DNA from: CAYWFU01 sp964457585
Lineage (GTDB): Bacteria; JACRDZ01
Direction: 5' to 3'
Length of the DNA stretch: 25,271 nucleotides
Assembly: GCA_964457585.1 (NCBI GenBank)
Contig: CAYWFU010000038.1
Location: forward strand, 1 to 25,271
The position numbers and the translations under genes were made by a program. The notes below the pieces were generated by a model. That model made no database searches, was not told the origin of the DNA, and was given only the letters and a program-made list of their open reading frames with translations. Position 1 is the first letter of the stretch. Each line of letters begins with the position of its first letter. Below are positions 1-8,268 of the stretch, in pieces.

Positions 1-225
1 AATAAAACTCTAATGTTTACAAGGGGTTTCTGCAAAATAGGGATAAAGTCAAGAAATACTGAGCCAGGAGAAGAAGTTATTGCTGCTATTGTTACAGAAA
101 CAAATGATAAACAGTTTGCCCTTTTCTGCCTAAAAAAGATTATTCCATCATTTTCTCCGAAAATCACTGTCGCACATGAATCGCTGTGGGGTTATGATAA
201 AAAAACAATAAAAGTAAAAATGTAA
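1..225 (+). CDS. hypothetical protein, possibly the 3' end of a gene entering from the left
   Basis: The reading frame is open from base 1 to a TAA at 223-225. The first ATG is at 13 and no ribosome binding site can be seen in the 12 bases before it, so this may be the C-terminal part of a longer protein. The visible 70 or so residues end in a lysine-rich tail (KKTIKVKM), have no signal peptide or membrane segment, and match no family I recognise. It converges with ino1 on the other strand, with 56 bases between them. It could also be a chance ORF. Confidence 0.25.
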   Translation, partial: NKTLMFTRGFCKIGIKSRNTEPGEEVIAAIVTETNDKQFALFCLKKIIPSFSPKITVAHESLWGYDKKTIKVKM

Positions 226-281
226 AAAAAAAAATATGGAAACCCTATCTTTAAAAAATCAGGACAAGAGGAATATCCGTT

Positions 282-1409
282 TTAATAATTTGAAGCTATT
301 GGAAGTACACGAAATCGGTTTTTATTTTCATTAATAAAATCCAAAACCATTTTATGCGCTTCATCATCAGTGAACTGTTTTGGGGGATGTTTCATGAAAT
401 ATGCTGATGGTGCGGTTAGGATACCGCCCTGTCCATTTAAAAGAGCAAGATTGCAGCATCTTATTGCATCAATTACAATTCCTGCTGAATTAGGAGAATC
501 TTCAACTGATAATCTTAATTCCAGATTAATTGGAATATTTCCAAAAATTCTTCCTTCCATTCTTATAAAACAAATCTTATTATCTTTTTGCCATGGAACA
601 TAATCACTTGGGCCTATATGAATATTTTCATCCTCCAATCTATTTTTTAAAACTGATTGAATAGCTTCTGTTTTTGATTTCTTTTTCGATGAAAGTCTTT
701 TCCTTTCAAGCATATTTAAAAAATCTGTATTTCCGCCTGTATTTAGCTGATAAGTCCTGTCTAATACTACACCTCTTTTTTTAAATAAATCTGATAATGT
801 TCTATGTGTAATTGTGGCACCTAGCTGTGATTTAATATCATCACCAATAATTGGAATATTCTTTCTTTTAAATTTTTCTGCCCATTCTGGATTGCTTGCA
901 ATAAAAACCGGAACATTATTAATTAATGCAACTCCTGCTTCAAGACAGCATTCAGCATAAAAAGTAGTTGCTTCTTCTGAACCAACCGGGAGATAATTTA
1001 ACAGTATTTCTGCTTCAGAATCTCTTAAAATTTTTATAACTTCTTCTTTTGTGGCTTCTTTTTCACTGCTTGGAGCAAATCTATTTTTTTCATCATAATT
1101 TTGCATATGCTCTGAAACACCATCAAGTATTCTTCCCATTTGTACTAAAACATTTGTTTTAGGCAAATTTTTGCAAAATACCTGTGTACAATTCGGCTGT
1201 TCAAAAATAGCTTCTGCCACATCTTTATTTACTTTTCTTTTATCAATATCAAATGCAGCTACAACCTCGATATCATAAGGCTTAAAACCGCCAATTTCCC
1301 AATTCATTAGTCCAATTGGTTCTCTATTCTGATTATAATATTCAATACCCTGAAGCAAAGAACTAGCACAATTTCCAACCCCAACTATTGCTATTTTTAT
1401 TTTTTCCAT
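282..1409 (-). CDS. ino1: myo-inositol-1-phosphate synthase (inositol-3-phosphate synthase)
   Basis: Converts D-glucose 6-phosphate to 1D-myo-inositol 3-phosphate, using NAD as internal redox cofactor; cytoplasmic first step of inositol lipid and inositol phosphate solute synthesis. The 375 residues fit the short bacterial/archaeal form. Seen in the sequence: the N-terminal Rossmann motif GVGNCASSLLQG (about residues 10-21), NYLPVGSEEAT near 138-148, then GDDIKSQLGATITHR, NTGGNTDFLNM and, towards the C-terminus, GPSDYVPW and LRLSVEDSPNSAGIVIDA, all family signatures around the active site. The ATG at 1409 is preceded by GGAG about 10 bases upstream. A TATAAT-like element lies at 1474-1479 but without a good -35. 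No other inositol or phospholipid gene is nearby, so the pathway end product cannot be told. Confidence 0.93.
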   Translation of the reverse strand: MEKIKIAIVGVGNCASSLLQGIEYYNQNREPIGLMNWEIGGFKPYDIEVVAAFDIDKRKVNKDVAEAIFEQPNCTQVFCKNLPKTNVLVQMGRILDGVSEHMQNYDEKNRFAPSSEKEATKEEVIKILRDSEAEILLNYLPVGSEEATTFYAECCLEAGVALINNVPVFIASNPEWAEKFKRKNIPIIGDDIKSQLGATITHRTLSDLFKKRGVVLDRTYQLNTGGNTDFLNMLERKRLSSKKKSKTEAIQSVLKNRLEDENIHIGPSDYVPWQKDNKICFIRMEGRIFGNIPINLELRLSVEDSPNSAGIVIDAIRCCNLALLNGQGGILTAPSAYFMKHPPKQFTDDEAHKMVLDFINENKNRFRVLPIASNY

Positions 1410-1545
1410 AAATTAGTATCTCCAAATTTTTTATAATTTTAAATAAATGACATTCATAAACTCTTATGCAAATATTATACCGATTAAATAATGTAAAAAA
1501 CATATAATTTATTTAAGATTTTAATGAATTTATATATTCGTTATA

Positions 1546-1595
1546 TCAAAATGACAAATATCAAATTTATATTTGATTAAATCGAGTCATTTTGA
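1546..1595. repeat. nested inverted repeat between tRNA-Ala and ino1
   Basis: TCAAAATGAC (1546-1555) pairs perfectly with GTCATTTTGA (1586-1595). Inside the loop a second stem, ATCAAAT (1560-1566) with ATTTGAT (1571-1577), closes on a 4-base loop. It lies 20 bases downstream of the tRNA 3' end and could act in tRNA transcript termination or processing, although there is no clean U-run. Confidence 0.5.
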
Positions 1596-1615
1596 CTTTA
1601 TAATTCTAAGGTAAA

Positions 1616-1691
1616 TGGTGGAGCAGAGCGGAGTTGAACCGCCGACTTCATCCTTGCGAAGGATGCACTCTCCCAACTGAGCTACTGCCCC
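1616..1691 (-). tRNA. tRNA-Ala, anticodon CGC
   Basis: The minus strand folds as a complete cloverleaf. The acceptor stem GGGGCAG/CTGCTCC contains the G3:U70 pair that identifies alanine tRNAs. The D stem is GCTC/GAGT, the anticodon stem CATCC/GGATG with loop TTCGCAA (anticodon CGC, reading GCG), and the T arm GGCGG-TTCAACT-CCGCT. A73 and the 3' CCA (1616-1618) are both encoded. The zapA gene lies directly upstream on the same strand. Confidence 0.96.
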
Positions 1692-1702
1692 AGTCTGACA
1701 AC

Positions 1703-1739
1703 AGGTATTTAGGCTGAAGGCTGAAGCACCTAAATACCT
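1703..1739 (-). repeat. hairpin between zapA and tRNA-Ala
   Basis: AGGTATTTAGG (1703-1713) and CCTAAATACCT (1729-1739) form an 11-bp perfect stem around a 15-base loop that contains the tandem motif CTGAAGGCTGAAG. A CCTTCAG copy at 1744-1750 can pair with CTGAAGG at 1714-1720 as an alternative fold. It starts 12 bases after the zapA stop codon. It may stop or attenuate zapA transcription before the tRNA, or be a small dispersed repeat; no U-run follows. Confidence 0.5.
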
Positions 1740-1751
1740 TCCACCTTCAGT

Positions 1752-2036
1752 CTAATCACCTGAATAGTTATCTATTTTTTTTATCAAATCAGATATTTTT
1801 TCCTTCTTCTTACTATCCTTATCCTTAATGTATAATAATTCATCAGCTATATTTAGCGCTGCTAGAACAGCGATTTTAGATGTTGAAACAATAGATGTGT
1901 TTTTTGCAACTTCTCTCATCTTTTCATTTACATATTGTGCTAAACTTTTTATATGTTCGTTATCATGCGGACTCTTAATCGAATATTCACTTCCAAAAAT
2001 TTCTATGACTATTTTATTTGATTTATTTCCTCTCAT
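1752..2036 (-). CDS. zapA: cell division protein ZapA-like
   Basis: ZapA-type proteins bind FtsZ and promote bundling of its filaments at the division ring in the cytoplasm. The 94-residue protein has the family pattern: an N-terminal beta region with IFGSEYSIKSPHDNEHI (about 13-29), where ZapA proteins carry an I-x-G-x-x-Y-x-[IL] element, then an alanine-rich helix with the KIAVLAALNIADELL segment (54-68), and a lysine-rich coiled coil at the C-terminus. A ribosome binding site AGGAGA lies 6-7 bases before the ATG at 2036. The gene is followed by a hairpin and tRNA-Ala on the same strand. The family is divergent, so the call rests on overall pattern and length. Confidence 0.8.
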   Translation of the reverse strand: MRGNKSNKIVIEIFGSEYSIKSPHDNEHIKSLAQYVNEKMREVAKNTSIVSTSKIAVLAALNIADELLYIKDKDSKKKEKISDLIKKIDNYSGD

Positions 2037-2218
2037 ATTTTTCTCCTAAAATAAAATATTAAAAAAATTAAGAAATACTAAATTTATAATTAAATTGATA
2101 AAAGGAATTATTGGTAAGAATTAAGGGTTTACGAAAAATAATTTTAACATTTTCGCATCACATATTTAGACCATCTTTAACCGATTAGTGAGGTCAGAAA
2201 TATAGAAATAGCTCGCTA

Positions 2219-5200
2219 TTACTGTGGATGACATAATGAACATGTGTGAGCATCATCAGGGTTAGACGGTTCAGCGCCACCATTATACTTTTCACCATTA
2301 GGTGCAAGCCACGTTTGATTATCTGCCGAATCAAAAATTGCTTCCATAATAAACGTTCCCATACTGGTGTTTGCTGCATGAGGTGCATGACAACTATCAC
2401 AAACTAAAAGATTACGTGCTGAACCTGTGGTTGAAGTATCCACCGAACTACCGGGGAATGCAAGAGTATTTGGATTTAATAAACTTCCACCTGCTTTAGG
2501 ATAATTAGCTGGCGGCATTGGACCTCCGTTTTTACCAGCTACGCTACTGACACCAACTCTCCATTTTAAACCTCCACCATAACTATCAAAAAATGTTGTA
2601 TCTCTCAAGTGATAATTCTCTGATCCAAGATACTTTCTTTCCTGTTCAACTGTTGTATAAACTGGATGTATTGAATTTACACTATTATCTGTTTCAATAA
2701 CAACCCCAACTTTATAAAATCTACCTGTTGTTTCCCATCGTCCTCTATATTTTGCATCTGAAACATCGCTTACAGAATGAGTTCTTACAGGGAAATGACA
2801 ATTTCGGCACATAAATGATTCTGCCTGATTTGCATAAAGTATTGCTGAATTAGGAGTTGGTTCCTTTCTCAATGCGGCAGAATTGTATTCTACCAATCCT
2901 TCTTGTGCCCAATGCGGAGTATGACATGATTGACAAATAATTGCTGCATCATTTTTTATTTTAAGAAGCGTATCATATCTTTGTCCCCATTTTGAAACTA
3001 ATTTTTTTCCAACTCCACTCAATTTTCTATTATTACATGAAGACGTATCTCCCCATGAACCATCAAAAACATATTCATAATGCGAATCAGTTGTATCATC
3101 TGGGGTAACAAGTGCATTCCACTCAATACGTAAGCCTGATGCATGTGTACCCATACGACTTGTTCTATTTACTTCATAAGAATTGACACCAGTAGGATAC
3201 TCTCTAATCCATGCTGATGGATTTGCTCCTTCATAATTAATATTTGTAGATTCTGGGCCATCTTTTGTTGTCATAAATGGCAATTTTCTCAATGATCCTT
3301 GATCTGCATCTTTTCCATAATCATAGTTTCTTGTATCTCTATTTGGAGAAAATGCGTCTCCTGTATGACAGGAAACACATAATTCAGAATTATGATTAGG
3401 ATCTTCGTAAGCTTTATGTACATGTGTTGTATCATCAGCAGGACCTGTTTCCCTGTTAACATCGCGTCTTCGGCCGGCATAATAATGTATAATCCCATTT
3501 GCCCAGTCATGACAGGTATCACATGAAATTTTTACACGAGCAGTATTATATTTAACATTGCTATAATTCTCACCTGTATAAGCTAAATCATTGTATAATG
3601 GCAATCTGGTACCGGGACGCATACCTCCATCTTTATTATAAACAGGCGGACTAAAAATTGTAAGATTAGCCTGATCCGGCCAGGATGCACCATCAGTATT
3701 AACAAGGCTTTCTCCAAGAGGATGAGTTAATCCTATTTTCCCTAATGCTCGTTGATGACAATCATCGCAAATTAAATCATTACCTCTAGTACTTCTACGT
3801 AATAATTTTGTTTTGGCCTGAGCACCATGAACATCATGGCATGATAAACATACCGGTTGATTTTTTCCACCGGTTGGCCATTTTAATGGAATATCAATTG
3901 ATGGACCAGTTGCACATAAATCGCTTGAATAAGCTTCCCAATCAGTTGTTCTAACACCATTAATATCATATTTATAACTTCCTTCAAAAAATTTGTTATG
4001 TTTTAATGGATGTCCGTTATATAAATCTGCATCTCCTGTATTAGGATCATTTGCTTTAATTTTTAAAAAAGGTCTATAGGAATGGCAGGCTTCACATAAT
4101 CTATTATAACCGCTTTTTGAACTATTATTAATTACAAGTAAATCTGGTTTCTTTTCTTCAAACATATTGCCATTAATTGGTACCCCATCATGATCCTGTC
4201 CAACTGAAGTAGTATCTGAGCTATGTACTTTATGACATGATTGACATATTACAATACCTTTTTCACTAGTATCATATCCTATACCGGCAGTATCATATCC
4301 TGCTAAAATACCTACTAAATCTCCTCCTCCGAGATGTCCTCCATATCCTGTTGTATCAGCAAAATTTGCAACATCAGATCCTGTTCTTAAAGCTGTTGGA
4401 ATACTTATACTCGAAATCCATCCTGTAGTATCATTATCATTAATTTTTCGTACGGTTGTATCATTAAATGCACCTGTTGGGAGATGTGTTATTCTATCTA
4501 CATCACCTCGTCCGACTGGATGAGTTGAAAATTCTTTTCCATCAACTTCAACTATATTCCATGGTCCCCATGCACTGGTAGATCGTCCAATGTGGCAGTA
4601 TTCACAGAAGATTTGTTTTCTCCCATCTCCTGTTATATCATTATTTGCAGTTGTATCACCTAATGTACCTGTTATATCAAATGCTTTTGCTCGAAGGAAT
4701 TCTCCACTTGCACCTACTCCACCAAAATATTTATATGCGTCAAATTTAACACCTTTTGTTGTTGCATGTACATTATGACATGAACTACATTCTATTGCAG
4801 TTCTTCTCTGAGGATCTCCTGGAGTAATTAAGTGTGATGTATCTGTACCACTCCATTTTGACATCCATTGTTTAGTACCGCCATAATTAGGTCCGCTATT
4901 TGAAACTGTTCGTCCGCTTCCGGTATCATAATATATATCAGAGTTATCATCTAATAGAGGATGATTATTATGCGATGTCCCATCACCATAAATACTATCT
5001 GCCATTATTGGTGCAGCACAATATCCTGCTAATTTATTATGACATTTACCACATATTCGGCCAACTTCACCTATATTAATATTAGCAGCTCCATAATATC
5101 CTGTCCACATGGTGTTTCCTGTTGCTGAATGAGGGATATGACAAAAAGAGCAAACTCCTGCTTTTCCTTCATCCGAAGATATATTTTGTAGAGCTGTTTG

Positions 5201-5302
5201 TCTGAGTATATTATGTCCTGAATCAACAATGCCAGCCTCCATATAACTTATTGCAAAGACAAAAAATATTAATACGAAGGAAAGAAGAAGGCTTTTTTTC
5301 AT
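2219..5302 (-). CDS. 14-heme secreted cytochrome c (paralog B)
   Basis: A 1027-residue exported protein with a cleavable-looking signal peptide (MKKSLLLSF then a hydrophobic core to about residue 23, MEA) and 14 CXXCH motifs at about 51, 84, 172, 233, 353, 403, 485, 512, 594, 642, 790, 832, 968 and 1021. There is no later membrane segment or lipobox. The last heme site lies 2 residues from the C-terminus (CSLCHPQ). A free histidine in SGHN lies a few residues into the mature protein. It aligns site for site with the cytochrome encoded at 8269-11604. The tripeptide DTT occurs 8 times in linkers. RBS GGGAG lies 6-7 bases before the ATG, with its own promoter at 5337-5365. Probably a periplasmic or surface electron carrier; partner and redox substrate cannot be read from sequence. 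Confidence 0.93.
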   Translation of the reverse strand: MKKSLLLSFVLIFFVFAISYMEAGIVDSGHNILRQTALQNISSDEGKAGVCSFCHIPHSATGNTMWTGYYGAANINIGEVGRICGKCHNKLAGYCAAPIMADSIYGDGTSHNNHPLLDDNSDIYYDTGSGRTVSNSGPNYGGTKQWMSKWSGTDTSHLITPGDPQRRTAIECSSCHNVHATTKGVKFDAYKYFGGVGASGEFLRAKAFDITGTLGDTTANNDITGDGRKQIFCEYCHIGRSTSAWGPWNIVEVDGKEFSTHPVGRGDVDRITHLPTGAFNDTTVRKINDNDTTGWISSISIPTALRTGSDVANFADTTGYGGHLGGGDLVGILAGYDTAGIGYDTSEKGIVICQSCHKVHSSDTTSVGQDHDGVPINGNMFEEKKPDLLVINNSSKSGYNRLCEACHSYRPFLKIKANDPNTGDADLYNGHPLKHNKFFEGSYKYDINGVRTTDWEAYSSDLCATGPSIDIPLKWPTGGKNQPVCLSCHDVHGAQAKTKLLRRSTRGNDLICDDCHQRALGKIGLTHPLGESLVNTDGASWPDQANLTIFSPPVYNKDGGMRPGTRLPLYNDLAYTGENYSNVKYNTARVKISCDTCHDWANGIIHYYAGRRRDVNRETGPADDTTHVHKAYEDPNHNSELCVSCHTGDAFSPNRDTRNYDYGKDADQGSLRKLPFMTTKDGPESTNINYEGANPSAWIREYPTGVNSYEVNRTSRMGTHASGLRIEWNALVTPDDTTDSHYEYVFDGSWGDTSSCNNRKLSGVGKKLVSKWGQRYDTLLKIKNDAAIICQSCHTPHWAQEGLVEYNSAALRKEPTPNSAILYANQAESFMCRNCHFPVRTHSVSDVSDAKYRGRWETTGRFYKVGVVIETDNSVNSIHPVYTTVEQERKYLGSENYHLRDTTFFDSYGGGLKWRVGVSSVAGKNGGPMPPANYPKAGGSLLNPNTLAFPGSSVDTSTTGSARNLLVCDSCHAPHAANTSMGTFIMEAIFDSADNQTWLAPNGEKYNGGAEPSNPDDAHTCSLCHPQ

Positions 5303-5336
5303 TTGTCTCTCCCAATGAGATAAATTAGTTTTTTTT

Positions 5337-5365
5337 AAAATACCTCATTTTATTGACTTTGTCAA
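5337..5365 (-). promoter_or_regulatory. sigma70-type promoter of the 14-heme cytochrome B gene
   Basis: On the minus strand, TTGACA (5360-5365), a 17-base spacer and TATTTT (5337-5342). It starts one base from the stop codon of the TPR lipoprotein gene and leaves a 5' leader of roughly 28 bases before the ATG at 5302, so this cytochrome can be transcribed on its own. Confidence 0.7.
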
Positions 5366-5366
5366 G

Positions 5367-6311
5367 CTATTTCTGGTTTGAGTTTTTTGATTTTTTTAAC
5401 CCTTGCTCATACATTTTTTTATGTTCACCAGTTAATAGTGAATCTTTTTTTGAAAAAATTTCTTCAATTCTTTTTTTATTCTTTTCACCTATTTTTGCAT
5501 ATTCTGTATTCGGATGCTCATCAATTAATTTCTGATAATAAACCAATGCACTTTCAAATAAATTCATTCGTCCATGGTCAAAACATAATGCAATTTCAAA
5601 TTTTACAAGCGGTGCGATTCTAGCGTTTGGATAACGCGCTAAAACTTCACGAAAAAGATCAAGAGATTCATCCGGCATATGCTTATTTTTTGCCTGGGCA
5701 AATATTTTTAAAGGTTTATAATTATAATCTGAATTTGCTTCAATGAATTTAACCATATCCACAGCTGATTTTCTAAAACTATTGTTTTCCGGAAATGTAT
5801 TTATAATTCTTTTATATATTTTTATTGCTTCGTCAAAATTAGATTGATTTCTATAAGAATCTGCAACTAATGAAAGTAATTGTGCATTAGCAGAACTTTT
5901 TGGAAAAAATCTAATATATTTATTAATTTCCTTTTCTGCATTCTCATAATCTTTTTTATTAACATACAGATAACGTATATATTTAATACTTAAATCTTCT
6001 CCTATGTTATACAATGGATCAAGTTCATAAAGTGCTCCAAATGCAGCAGCAGCATCATCTATTTTATTTAATCTGATATAGCACAATCCAAGATAATAAT
6101 ATGCTTCCTTATTGCGAGGATCATTCTTAATTACGTCTTGAAATATTTCGAGTGCTTTTGTATTATTATTTATAACCAGGTTATTCATACCTGTTTTGAT
6201 TTTTTCTTCAATTTCTTGTTTAGAGCTTTTTTGATTGCTTGAACAGCTTATTAACAAAAATATTATAAATTGACTTAATATGAGTATAATTTTAAATTTT
6301 ACTTTGAGCAT
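5367..6311 (-). CDS. TPR-repeat lipoprotein
   Basis: A 314-residue lipoprotein. The N-terminal hydrophobic segment ends in the lipobox LISC (Cys23), so the mature protein should be lipid-anchored and face the periplasm. From about residue 35 it is built of TPR helices, with repeats typified by AYYYLGLCYIRLNKIDDAAAAF (split near 70-91), NFDEAIKIYKRIINTFP (about 158-174) and FESALVYYQKLIDEHPNTEYA (about 251-271). The last pattern resembles the outer-membrane assembly and cell-envelope TPR lipoproteins (BamD/YbgF style), but no specific ortholog is claimed. It sits between the 15-heme and a 14-heme cytochrome gene, behind a strong terminator at 6357-6388; its own promoter is not visible. A scaffold or assembly role for the cytochromes is inference from position. 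Confidence 0.85.
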   Translation of the reverse strand: MLKVKFKIILILSQFIIFLLISCSSNQKSSKQEIEEKIKTGMNNLVINNNTKALEIFQDVIKNDPRNKEAYYYLGLCYIRLNKIDDAAAAFGALYELDPLYNIGEDLSIKYIRYLYVNKKDYENAEKEINKYIRFFPKSSANAQLLSLVADSYRNQSNFDEAIKIYKRIINTFPENNSFRKSAVDMVKFIEANSDYNYKPLKIFAQAKNKHMPDESLDLFREVLARYPNARIAPLVKFEIALCFDHGRMNLFESALVYYQKLIDEHPNTEYAKIGEKNKKRIEEIFSKKDSLLTGEHKKMYEQGLKKSKNSNQK

Positions 6312-6356
6312 GCTTTATCTTCCCTTCTCTTTCCTACATGTCCAGATAAAAAAAAT

Positions 6357-6388
6357 GGTAAAATAGGTTTTCTATTTCCTATTTTACC
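6357..6388 (-). terminator. Rho-independent terminator of the 15-heme cytochrome gene
   Basis: GGTAAAATAGG (6357-6367) and CCTATTTTACC (6378-6388) form an 11-bp perfect stem with a 10-base loop. Read on the minus strand it is followed at once by a run of eight T after CCA. It separates the 15-heme gene from the TPR lipoprotein gene. Confidence 0.85.
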
Positions 6389-6444
6389 ACCTGTATTAAA
6401 TTATAATAATTTATCTAAATAAAAAATAAATCCTATTAAAGAAA

Positions 6445-6479
6445 GAAGTCCCCTGCGGCAGGAACCGCAGGGTTCTTCA
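6445..6479 (-). repeat. CCCTGCGG hairpin directly after the 15-heme gene (TGAAGAACC family)
   Basis: CCCTGCGG (6451-6458) pairs with CCGCAGGG (6465-6472), flanked by partly complementary GAAG/TTCTTC arms. On the minus strand the stop codon TAA runs straight into TGAAGAACCCTGCGG. The same opening follows stop codons near 18083, 21249 and 24201. No perfect U-run follows; the adjacent 6357-6388 hairpin is the stronger terminator. Confidence 0.65.
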
Positions 6480-8021
6480 TTAAATTCCAATATGACAATC
6501 AGTACATTCATTTTGTAAACGTGGTTTAAATATCCTTTTAGTAATCCCTTCTAAATGACCAGCATGACATGAACTGCACATCATTTTGCCTTTTTTACTC
6601 AAAGGAACATCTTTAGGCACAACTATTTTATTTGGAATTTCTTTAGGTTGTACAATATGATTTATCCCTGAACCCGTTTTAATATCTGTTCCAGGATGAG
6701 GTCTGTCAGGATGGCATCTTAAACATAAAAATAATTCGCTGCCTTTTAAATCAATATTTTCTTTTTTTTCTTCATCAGGAATTCCAATATGACAATTATT
6801 ACATATTTCATAATCAACTTTCCCCTGCATATCTTTCTGTCGATGTGGATTTATCTTTTTGAATACTTCTAAAATATGACAGTTGAAACAAATATCATTA
6901 CGGTTCACATAAGGTCCACCACGCAGAAAATTCCTTCCTGTTTCCTTTTCCTTCTTTTCACAATCTTTACTATGACAGGTTATACATGATATTGTTTCAT
7001 TTATTAATTTTACTTTATCTTTTTGAACTTTTGTATATTTACTATCTTTTGCAGGAACCCCATATGGATGCAGCTCTGCTCCCTCATCTTCCTTATGACA
7101 CCATAAGCATGTTGAATCTGGATTATTGTTAAATTTAAATGCGCTTTGTCCATCCTGCGGGACTTTATCATGGCAGGAAGTACAGAACGTATCCGTCCAG
7201 TGAGGATTTATTTTATTGGATTTACCAGCCAATAATACAAATTCTTCTCTAAGATAATGTTTTTTTGGATTTTCATTTCCATGCGGATTATGACAGGTTG
7301 CACATGTTAATTTCTTATTTTTTGATAAAGGCAATGTCATTTTTTTTAGATCTTCTTTAATATTTGTATCAGTGAATAAATTTGCAAATTTGAAAAAATG
7401 CGGTTGTCTTTCGCTTACATGACAAAAATTACATAATGATATAATATCAGATTTGATAGTTGATCCGCCTTGCTGCTGCTGCTTTGGATCAGCTCCATGG
7501 CAGAATGCGCATGTTTTTTCCTCACCTTTATGAGGTGATCGTTTTAATAAATCTTCTCCATGACAATCTTTGCATAATTCTATTTTTTGCGTGTAGCGGC
7601 CTTTATCACCTTTTTTTTGAGCAAAACCCCTTAACAATTTACCGCTTGAGAATTCTGCATGTATATCATGGCATGTTGTACATATTAATTTCCCTTCATT
7701 TACATTCCCTTTAACTCCTAAAAATAAATATTCCGGAACATTGATCTTTGAAGCTTTTGGATCGACTCCATTTGGATGCGCTTCCTGATTAGGATGGCAT
7801 GGTTCGCATAATGCTATTACATCATTATTAGGTGAAGTTAATTTCACACTTTCTCTTGTATCAACTCCAACTTCAGCAGGGGCAGAATGACAGGTTTCAC
7901 ATCCCAATTGCATATGCATATTGGGAAGAAAAACTTCTTCCTCTTCACCCTTAGTATACAATGGTAATTGAAGCAATAAAACTCCAACTAGAATTGTTAT
8001 TATATATTTTTTTTCCCCCAT
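6480..8021 (-). CDS. 15-heme secreted cytochrome c
   Basis: Encodes 513 residues from the ATG at 8021, chosen because GGAG stands 10 bases upstream; a TTG at 8048 would add nine residues that overlap this ribosome binding site and is unlikely. A signal peptide covers about residues 1-25. There are 15 CXXCH motifs, the first at about 41 (CETCH) and the last at 506-510, three residues before the C-terminus. Several hemes occur as the doubled-CXXCH pattern with PHG or xHG following the motif (CATCHNPHG), and histidines in the HPNG, HPYG and HPG contexts are candidate distal ligands. Heme density is about one per 34 residues, much higher than in the 14-heme proteins. There is no membrane anchor or lipobox. 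Likely a periplasmic electron carrier or relay; terminators on both sides suggest it is its own transcription unit. Confidence 0.93.
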   Translation of the reverse strand: MGEKKYIITILVGVLLLQLPLYTKGEEEEVFLPNMHMQLGCETCHSAPAEVGVDTRESVKLTSPNNDVIALCEPCHPNQEAHPNGVDPKASKINVPEYLFLGVKGNVNEGKLICTTCHDIHAEFSSGKLLRGFAQKKGDKGRYTQKIELCKDCHGEDLLKRSPHKGEEKTCAFCHGADPKQQQQGGSTIKSDIISLCNFCHVSERQPHFFKFANLFTDTNIKEDLKKMTLPLSKNKKLTCATCHNPHGNENPKKHYLREEFVLLAGKSNKINPHWTDTFCTSCHDKVPQDGQSAFKFNNNPDSTCLWCHKEDEGAELHPYGVPAKDSKYTKVQKDKVKLINETISCITCHSKDCEKKEKETGRNFLRGGPYVNRNDICFNCHILEVFKKINPHRQKDMQGKVDYEICNNCHIGIPDEEKKENIDLKGSELFLCLRCHPDRPHPGTDIKTGSGINHIVQPKEIPNKIVVPKDVPLSKKGKMMCSSCHAGHLEGITKRIFKPRLQNECTDCHIGI

Positions 8022-8191
8022 CACTTGATTTCTCCTTTCTTTAAACAATTTAACTTATTTTTTTCATTATTATAGAAATATTCAAAGCATTAATAGGAAC
8101 TTAAATAATTAAATCCTCTTTAGGTTACTATTATTGCTTAATATAATCTATTTTAAATATTTTTATTTAATAAATATATATATCTTAAAAG

Positions 8192-8229
8192 AAAGTCAGG
8201 AAAGCTAAAATACCAGCTTTCCTGACTTT
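8192..8229 (-). terminator. strong hairpin terminator of the 14-heme cytochrome A gene
   Basis: AAAGTCAGGAAAGCT (8192-8206) and AGCTTTCCTGACTTT (8215-8229) form a 15-bp perfect stem with an 8-base loop, about 40 bases after the cytochrome stop codon. On the minus strand the stem ends in CTTTCTTTTAAG, a T-rich tail. Confidence 0.82.
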
Positions 8230-8268
8230 ATAATTTCTTGTAAAGCTTAACAATTACGATTCAATCTA

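Noticed and set aside
2207..2220. AATAGC-TC-GCTATT palindrome at the end of the 14-heme B gene as a terminator
   Set aside because: The stem is only 6 bp with a 2-base loop and overlaps the stop codon; too weak to call, although the tail is T-rich.
8022..8048. TTG start giving nine extra residues on the 15-heme cytochrome
   Set aside because: The extension reads through the GGAG ribosome binding site that serves the ATG at 8021, and the signal peptide is complete without it.
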